64,000 bases of DNA from Aquilaria yunnanensis (lineage: Eukaryota; Streptophyta; Magnoliopsida; Malvales; Thymelaeaceae): positions 88,166,001 to 88,230,000 of the forward strand of contig CM077597.1 of NCBI GenBank assembly GCA_039654915.1, given 5' to 3'. Within the stretch, counting starts at the first letter, position 1; every line of letters begins with the position of its first letter. This document shows, piece by piece, positions 56,590 through 64,000 of this stretch. The notes below the pieces were generated by a model. The model searched no databases. It worked only from the letters and a program-made list of their open reading frames with translations, and had not been told where the DNA came from. The position numbers were made by a program, and so were the translations under genes.

Positions 56590-56790
56590 AATTTTCTTAT
56601 GACAAATTTAACCATGATTACTAAATAATAGCTCTTGTAGTGTTGATGTGCCTCTGCTACAAGGCCCTTCATTGATGTTATTTCGCCTTGGGCAAAATTG
56701 GCCATGTGCCTAATAACTCACCACTTTCTGAGCCTAAATTTAAGTTATTAGTATTAAAATCCGAGATGCTTAACTTGAACAAAATGAGTT
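56590..56790. repeat. Dispersed repeat, second copy at 53640-53713 plus 55132-55250
   Basis: Shared segments include ATGACAAATTT, ATGATTACTAAATAA (ATGATCACTAAATAA), CGCCTTGGG, GCCTAATAACTCACCACTT (CCCACCACTT) and AGATGCTTAACTTGAACAAA-like text. The other copy is split by the Mutator-like insert. Family unknown. Confidence 0.6.
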
Positions 56791-57029
56791 TTGAGGGAGG
56801 ATAAGCTTAGACCTCTTTGTTTTTTTGTAATCAGAAGCATCCTATAATGTAAATAGGGTATAAAGTACTTACATATGTAGGAAAAAGGGAAATATCTGGT
56901 TTTTTTTTTTACCAATAAAACACTTGAATCTGCATTTAATTGGTGGGGTACAGATGATATGTTTGAAAGTATTGGTTCAAAAGCATAACAATACAAAGTT
57001 GAAGGATGGTATATGAAATAACCATAAAC

Positions 57030-57200
57030 AGATTTAGGGGTGAGTGTGGATTAGGTAAACCCGAAACCCGACCCGAACCACTCCCATTGGGTTGGGTAAA
57101 AATGAACCATGATTCATAGGTTGATTCCACGTGTAAGAGAACTGACAGTTTTTGGGTCAGTTTTGATTTCATATGGAACTCACCCGAGATGAAACCAAAT
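57030..57200. mobile_element. Possible hAT remnant
   Basis: TTAGGGGTGAGTGTGGATTA followed by AACCCGAAACCCGACCCGAA resembles hAT-type ends. The matching right end and TSD were not found. The stretch 57200-57927 shows nothing recognisable. Confidence 0.35.
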
Positions 57201-57927
57201 TCGAGGTATATATATATAATTATATAATAAAAATTATAGTATTACTAATATATCAATAATGTATATATTTCTTTGAGGAATTATGATGGTCATCTTATGT
57301 TTTTATATTAAATCCTTAAACCAATGTCTCAAATTGAAACAAATATGCAAATGGTGGGAACATTCATGAAATTTCTCCATATTCACTTGAATTACTTCAC
57401 TTCCTAGACTGACTACTCTTGGGTTATTTTGCTTTCAATCTCTCCACTTCAAACTACTTTCTACGACATAATCCTCATGTTTTTTCATGTACGAGCAATG
57501 TGAAACTGAAAATTCATGTCATCAACATATTTTAGGTTTTAATATTGAAGATTGTCCTAAAGACTCAGCTTTTCATGTTGCATGTCATACCCATGTCGAA
57601 ATCATTGGAGGGAAGTAAACTGATTGGGATGGAAGATAATTCGCAAGCAAAACTGGTTGAGATGGAAGATACTTCACAAACAACTTTTTTGAACTATTTT
57701 GATAACAACATGTTAAACTCTTTTAAATGTATCAAAGCCCATATATTTAAATGTTGATTTAATTGTATATTATGTTGAATATTTCATAAACTAATTACAG
57801 ATGTAATTTTATTTATTTTTGGTGTTATTATAGATATATGGTATAAACCAAAAAATCTGAAAATCAAAATAAAAAAATCCAAAACCTTTTTATTTGGTTC
57901 TCAATTCTCAAATTGGGTAGAAAAAAC

Positions 57928-58932
57928 TTGGCCTAACTACAGAATTAGCCCCTGAACTTGGCCAACTCGAGCGAGTTGGTCCAAAACTCAGCACTCACTT
58001 AAACTTGGCCCCTGAACTTTGAAAAGTTATGTGAGTTAGTCCATGAGTTACAGTATTAAACGGATGACGTTAAGATGAGATTGACGTGGCTTCTTTGTTA
58101 GTTGAGGTGGAGTTAGCTTTTCCATTTCTGCTCTGATTCGAAGCTGTTTTCCATTTCTTCCTCACCAGGCGGTGTCCGAATGGGCGTTTTTGGCATGACA
58201 TTCGGAATCCACTCCATAGCCGTCTCGGATTCGCCTTCACCGTCACCATCACATTGTCTTCAATTTGGTGAGTTGTTTCATCGTCGCCTGTAGCTTCTTC
58301 GGCAAATCCACTTCGGCAATCAGTAGTGAAGGGTGATCGACACCTGTAGCTTTTTCCCTAACATTCCCCTTTGCCACGCATCACGTCTACCTGGCAGCCA
58401 TCGTCCCCGCATCGCTGCCGCTACTCACCGGAACCTAGCTCTTTCTTTCATTCGCTAGCACTTGCTACCACCTTCAATCCCACCACCAATCCAATCAGAC
58501 CGAAGCCTCGCCGTTGCTGATGATCCAGTCCACGAAAAGCGTAAACCGCAGCTGCTCTAGGTCCACCATCAATAGCCGGAAAATGCAGGAGGAGAAGAAG
58601 GGAACATACGGTTAAATCGCGACCCGTTCTCCACCTGCAAACCTAACCCATGACCCAATTCACCACCCAATCAACTGCTGACTTCTTAGCCCAGTCCCTC
58701 AACTTTTATTTCCATATGTTTTAGTCCCCGAGTCTTCTCTGTTTTGCAGTTAGGCAAGCCCAGCAACAGTCACCTCAACATTCCATCTAACATTGTTCGT
58801 TGTCTACAGTACCAATTGGACTAACTTGCATAATTTTTCAAAGTTCAAGGACCAATATTTACTGAGTAGTGAGTTGTGGACCAACTCGCTTGTGTTGGCT
58901 AAATTCAGGGTCTAATTCTGTAGTTAGGCCAA
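57928..58932. mobile_element. Long-TIR non-autonomous DNA transposon
   Basis: Left end TTGGCCTAACTACAGAATTA and right end, read inward, TTGGCCTAACTACAGAATTA match perfectly at the tip; similarity continues for about 115 bp (both contain GCGAGTTGGTCCA and CCTTGAACTTTGAAAA-like text). AAAAC flanks both sides (57923-57927 and 58933-58937), a 5-bp TSD in an A-rich context. The 1-kb interior has gene-like GC-rich pieces (58080-58260) but no transposase. The superfamily is uncertain, because Mutator would give about 9 bp. Confidence 0.75.
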
Positions 58933-59164
58933 AAAACTTTAAAACCGTGATGATCTTAGATTGATTTATTTTATCATAAAACCAAACCAACCCAAGTACC
59001 AATCATACTCGGCTCCCGAGAACAGTCAAACATCTTTATGGAAACCAACACCAAATTCCAACGGTCACTTTTTCGAACTTTTTGATCATCTCTTGCTCTT
59101 CGCCGTTCTTGTCCACAAAGAAACAGAATTCGCAATTTCAGAGTTTGATCGTCGAAACCCAACA

Positions 59165-59766
59165 ATGGATTGGACAGAGGAAACCGAATCCCTGATCTTA
59201 GCGACGGCCAAAGTGGTGGAGTATCTGGAGCCATTGATGTCCAAAGAACTGCTCTGCAAATTCCCGGACAATTCCGCCTTCGATTTTGATTACTCGCAGA
59301 GCTCGCTCTGGTCGCCTCTTGTACATCGCTCTTTCCATCCCCTCAATTTCGATTTGGCAGTTCCGAGAGAGCTTTCGTTAGAATCTGGGTTGGAAGAATC
59401 GAACCTTATAAGGCCCAGTAAACTGAAAAAGAAGACTTTTTGCTCTGTTTTTGGCAGTGGTCTTAATCTGCTAAAGAAAAACAAGATGAAGAAGATGAAG
59501 AAGAAGAGGGTTTCTGATTTCTCCCCAACCCCAATTAAATTCGGTTGCGCCCCAATTATTGATAAGGTAAGTAAGATTATTGCTTTGCTTTTTGTTAATC
59601 TATTAAGTATCTGAAGAATCTATTGCTTGGTTGATTTTCTGGGTTCTTAAATTTTTCTTAATTTTTTTAGGGTTGGAATAAGGTCCTGAAAGTTGCTTCT
59701 AAGCATTTCAAGAGGAAGAGGAAAGAATCTTCTGTGCAACATGTGAAAAGTTTCAGAATTGCTTGA
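59165..59766 (+). CDS. Small two-exon protein of unknown function
   Basis: Exon 1 is 59165-59566 and exon 2 59671-59766. The intron begins GTAAGTAAG and ends TTTTTTTAG, phase 0, giving 165 residues. The start MDWTEETESLILATAKVVEY is preferred over an upstream in-frame ATG (58961) because the upstream part is unstructured and close to a transposon end. The N-terminal half looks helical; residues about 105-120 are strongly basic (KKNKMKKMKKKR), as is the C-terminus (KHFKRKRKES), suggesting nuclear or RNA contact. I do not recognise the family. AATAAA at 59870 is the probable polyadenylation signal. It converges on the kinase gene, with about 200 bp between stop codons. Confidence 0.7.
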
Positions 59767-59964
59767 GGAACTGAAGATCCAGTTTGAGTATTAAGTTGAA
59801 GAAACTATTCTTTCTTGTAAGCTTCAATTCTATGTTGCTTTATATGTTGCTTGAACCTGCACTCATTTCAATAAAGCAGAAGTTTTAGTCTGTCTCCAAC
59901 TCTAGAGATGGTTTCTAAGTAGAAATATATGGAACTTGGGAAGAATAAGCGACTCTAGTGACTG

Positions 59965-62900
59965 CTATCGAGCAGTTAACAATGTGATGCTCATCTCGTT
60001 CATGGAACGAGAATCGGCCTTGGTGGATGAAGTATCTGTTTCGAAAACTTCCCTTTCTGTGAAGAAACCGGGCTCTTTAGCCTGAGGCATGCCAATCTCA
60101 CTAGTAAGCATGAGCACCACAGTTGCCATGGTTGGCCTGTCCTCAGGATTTTGCTGCACACACAAGAGCCCGACATGGATTGATCTCAGGACTTGTGGTA
60201 GTTCAGTACAGGTCTCAGCCAAGTCTTCATCAACCAGCTCCATGGCCCTCCCTTCTTTACATAACAACCAAGCCTAAGCAATTTCAAGACAAATCTATGT
60301 CAGTGAATTTGAGTTTTGGTTTTGGCTGTTGGAAGTTATTGGGTTTTAGAAAGTGATTCTGATCTTTTATCACATCCAATGATACTCTCTGGATACCTAC
60401 ATGACCAAGAAGGTTGTGCTTGTGGTCGGGGGTAGAGAATCCTCGGTTTCTCTTTCCACTGAGTATTTCTAAGACCAGCACACCAAAGCTAAAAACATCT
60501 GATTTTACTGAGAAAAGACCATCAATTTGATACTCTGGGGACATGTAGCCACTGCAAGAAATCATGTAGTTGAATCAGTTTTAGGCAAGTGAAATGGACC
60601 TGGTAAAGATGGATCATTAAAGATAGGTGTCATACTATGTGCCGACCACCCTTTTTGTGTTTGCTGCCGTTTCATTCTCCCCAAAACTTCTTGCCATGCC
60701 AAAGTCAGATATTTTTGCATTCATCTCACGGTCTAGCAGTATATTGCTGGCCTTTAGGTCTCTATGAATGATTCTTAGTCTTGAATCTTGATGAAGGTAA
60801 AGAAGTCCTCTAGCGATCCCATTTATAATGTTGAAGCGCTTTGGCCAGTCGAGCAATTTTTGTCTATTAGGATCTGTCCATATTATGCAGTAATCACTTT
60901 ATCAGCCATATATCAAGGAACTGACAAGATATGCCAATATGATATCAATATAGATTCATACCAAAAATAAAAAAGTCCAAGCTTTGGTTAGGCATCAATT
61001 CATAAATCAACATCTGCTCTCCATACTGAATACAGCACCCCAGAAGCTTCACCAGATTTCGATGCTGTAATTTTGCAATGTATGAAGCTTCATTTGTGAA
61101 TTCATCGACTCCTTGTGTGGACTTCCATGAAGGCCTCTTGACTGCTATTTCTTGTCCATCCTTTAGTACCCCCTGCAAAAGAGATAATAGAAATGCTTTT
61201 GAGATTGAGATAAATTTACCTTTTGTTTTTATTATTTGTTCTTGTAATACCTTGTAAACCGGACCATAACCGCCCTCTCCAAGCTTGTTGCTCTCAGAGA
61301 AGTTATCTGTAGCATCAATGATGGCATCCAGCTCGAACAAAGGTAAATCTAAATCTTTCTTCCTGTTTTCGTTCCTATGATAACTTGGCTCTACCATTGC
61401 ACTCTGGCCTGTTGAAATGGATATAAAATTGGTTATAGCATTTGCATTTTGTGTGTCTCTTTACATAAACTTTTGAAGAGACCAGAACCATTCTTTGTTA
61501 CCTGCTCTCTTTAGCTTCCTCCTCTTCAAAATGTGCCTAGTAAAGCATATGCCTAGGACAACTATGCAGAAGCTCAAAACAGGTATGACTATGAGCTTCA
61601 CTTGCTTCCTCTCAGAATCTCCATTGTCTGTATTTACACATTAAAAGCACACAGAATTAGGGTAAGTTGTTGGAAACATTAGTGCATCACTTTGCAGTAC
61701 TAACTGATGCTTATCGTTGTCAGGATGCTAACTAAATTTTCTCGTTTCTCTACTAAGCATGAGGGGCTAAAGAAAGATTGAAAAGTTCGTGATGAAATGG
61801 ATTCCTATACAGGTTTGAAACAGATGGTAGAAGCTACATCATTAAAGGATGTGATTTCTTACCAATGTCTGAGGCAGCAAGCCTTATGTAGATGTCTTCT
61901 CCATTTTCTGCATACTCTCTGATATCAACCAGCTCATCCAACCATAACAAGCAACCGCTTCCACCTCCACTAACATTTAAATTTGCGTAAGCTGTGCATG
62001 AGCAATTCCTCAGGCAGACCCTTTCGCATTCTTTAAGGTCCATGGTTCTGTTGAACCAAGCTTTCTTTGTATCTGGCACCTTTATGCTTTTTATTTTCTG
62101 GAACCCCTCCCCTTTGCCACAATCAATTTCAGTCTTTCTAACACATCCACTGGTCCAATCACCCGTCGCCCATTCCTCAGGATTCCTCGGAGCAAAGCCT
62201 CTCAGACATCCACAGGGTGGGGAGTTGTTAATGTTACAGCTTCCATAAGGTCCACACAGAGCATACCTGTCACAGTTGTCCATCTGTGCTGTTAAGTAGA
62301 GGTTCCAGTCATGAGTTCGGTCACTCCAAGTGAAACGCTGAAGAATTCCGTTCGAGTTCAGTATCATCCTGGAAACAACTGAACTGTTAATCAATTGATA
62401 CCTGTAGAAGACCTCTTTCTCATTGTAAACAAACTCAAACTTATATATCGAGTTCCTCCTCAAATTCGGCATCCCACTAAACCTTTCACCATTCCAAGGA
62501 CCAGACCGGAATTGTATAACCGAATTCTTTCTCAGCATTATCTGCGGATATCCATCAATCTCATACCTGTTTGTGTACTCTCCTAGAGAAGGATCATCAG
62601 GACTTCTCCAAGCTGTTAAGTAGTTATCATGCCCTGTGACCAAATTCCTCCCAAACTTTACTCCTGGCAAGAACGTGTCACCAATGTGATCGAAACTCTG
62701 CCACAAAACATCCTCTTCGCCATAACCATCCCCATCTCTGACAACCAAGTTCCCTGTGTCCATAAGCTGAGCAACTGGTCTGATCGGTCGTCTTGTTCCA
62801 GGCAACTCAGAAGACCATATGGTGTCATTTGTTCCATTTAAGACGACCAAAATTCCCCGGTCTGTCAACGTAAAGGTCCCGGATGAATCATCCAATGGAA

Positions 62901-63135
62901 TCTCTCTGTTGGCTACCCAAACCACTGTTTCTGGTGATCTTCTGTACCATATTCCTACGTACCTTCTGTTGAAGCTTCCTCTCCTGAAAAATCCCAGTTC
63001 AAAGCTTTCTCCTACTGAAACAATTGTGCTGCCATCTCTTAGTGATTCACTTGGAGCTAGGGTGTCTGCAGAATTGGAAAGCAGAATTATGGAGGAAAGG
63101 AAGGAGGAGATGAAAAGGAATATTACTGGTTTCAT
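59965..63135 (-). CDS. G-type lectin S-receptor-like serine/threonine kinase, seven exons
   Basis: Exons: 63135-61863, 61627-61502, 61408-61251, 61172-60962, 60873-60636, 60551-60401 and 60273-59965. Total 2466 bp, exactly 821 codons plus stop; the 211, 238 and 151-bp kinase exons are the usual sizes in this family. The protein has a signal peptide ([19 protein letters not shown]), mannose-binding lectin domain ([25 protein letters not shown]), S-locus domain, EGF-like [18 protein letters not shown] domain ([15 protein letters not shown]), transmembrane helix ([18 protein letters not shown]) and kinase ([38 protein letters not shown]). All catalytic residues are present; it is an RD kinase. 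Such proteins act at the plasma membrane in defence or self-recognition signalling. The ligand is unknown; it resembles Arabidopsis At4g27290-type genes. Confidence 0.95.
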
Positions 63136-64000
63136 GGATGTTTGCTTCCTTTGTCGGCTCTATTCTTCCTTGGTAAATGTGATGAACAAATTTTTTTTAT
63201 GAAATAAATGGGAATCCCTCCAAGCTGCCAATTTGGCTATTCTATTGGTTAGTCTTCGACTCTTATTTTTTTACTCCAAAAGTCAGATAGGGGTACGAAG
63301 ATTGTGGATTATCTGCATTATTTTGTTCAGTGGATGAATTTCTCATGTGGAACTGGGATAGTTGGCCAAGGTGTCTAGAATAGCATGACTTTGAAATTTC
63401 GTCTTATGGTTTGACTCTAATTATTTCGAAAGCATTTTTAAGAAAATATTAAAAAAATTATTTATTATTCTACAAATTCTAGTTTATTAAATAGTATGTC
63501 AGGCAATTAATGGATAATTTACAGTTAGGGAGATTATGTATGCAATTGTACACATAAATGTTACCCATCATGTACTACTTCGTCCTGGATTCTTTAACAC
63601 AAGTCATTTATTTACTTAATTTTGATTTGAATTTATTTATATTATTATTATTTGTTAGAAAAATTTTAAAAAATTTTAAATTTATAAATTATAATTTTTC
63701 ATTTATTATTTATATATATATAAATATCATATGTCCATTTCAAAATATTGAAGATAAAAAATACAAATTAATTACTACAGAATATCATATGAATGGAGTA
63801 ATCTAGTAATCTAATTTTATAAAATTCATTATGTACTAGAAAAAAATATGGTGCAAAAAAAATTAACAAAAAAGTAAAATGTTAACTTGGGATGCTTAAA
63901 AAGCCCAACCATGCTTTTAAATTTGGATAGTGCCGTTCAATATGTATCGGTACAGGGCTGGAGATGATACAGAACTATTGGATCAAACGTTGTCTTCTTT
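63136..64000. other. Upstream region of the receptor kinase and AT-rich flank
   Basis: The minus strand has AACCAAT about 100 bp upstream of the ATG and an A/T-rich CATAAAAAAA closer in, a weak promoter candidate. From 63400 on the DNA is very AT-rich with short TA runs near 63715. No gene, RNA or transposon end was recognised. Confidence 0.4.

Overview
This is plant nuclear DNA, from a eudicot judging by gene content: an intact G-type lectin S-receptor-like kinase, a LOG-type cytokinin gene relic, chromovirus, Tat and Ogre-like LTR retrotransposons, and GT-AG introns. Roughly 52 of the 64 kb is transposon or virus-derived sequence nested in layers. Genus and species cannot be read from the sequence.

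Layout. (1) 1-5466: 3' part of a Tat-lineage Ty3/gypsy element (called Tat-A here): a tandem-repeat spacer, a minus-strand four-exon gene (3915 to 544) split by a solo LTR of the same family, and the 3' LTR. It sits in an LTR of a chromovirus. (2) 5467-18350: Tekay/Del-type chromovirus with about 3.3-kb LTRs, a gag broken by a TSD-flanked solo LTR, a candidate gag-protease intron and many stop codons. (3) 18351-30925: an inverted piece of the same chromovirus family (3' LTR, chromodomain and integrase), split by a complete Tat element (Tat-B, 20108-30540, TSD CCGCC, two 854-bp LTRs), then rearranged chromovirus scraps. (4) 30966-33560: a TRIM abutting a LOG-like pseudogene, and two decayed tandem copies of an unrecognised gene. 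(5) about 33.6-47.2 kb: Ogre-like Tat element on the minus strand with ORF1, gag, protease plus G-patch, intron, RT, two RNases H and integrase. Its 2.75-kb 5' LTR carries a tandem repeat, and no 3' LTR is visible. (6) 47190-52140: decayed endogenous pararetrovirus (Caulimoviridae-like) on the minus strand, cut in its RNase H region by the Ogre-like element. (7) 52.1-58.9 kb: AT-rich intergenic DNA with three non-autonomous DNA transposons that have recognisable ends. (8) 58.9-64 kb: the genic part, with a small two-exon unknown gene (59165-59766, plus) converging on a seven-exon S-receptor-like kinase (63135 to 59965, minus).

The most notable feature is the antisense gene carried by both Tat elements. 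In each copy it has three introns at homologous positions with GT-AG ends, matching codon phases and a TATA box about 150 bp upstream of the ATG. In Tat-A every exon is open and the phases add up exactly to 757 codons once the solo LTR and one TSD copy are set aside. It behaves like a separate gene with its own promoter, transcribed against the gag-pol RNA. Coordinates of splice sites and element ends were read by eye.
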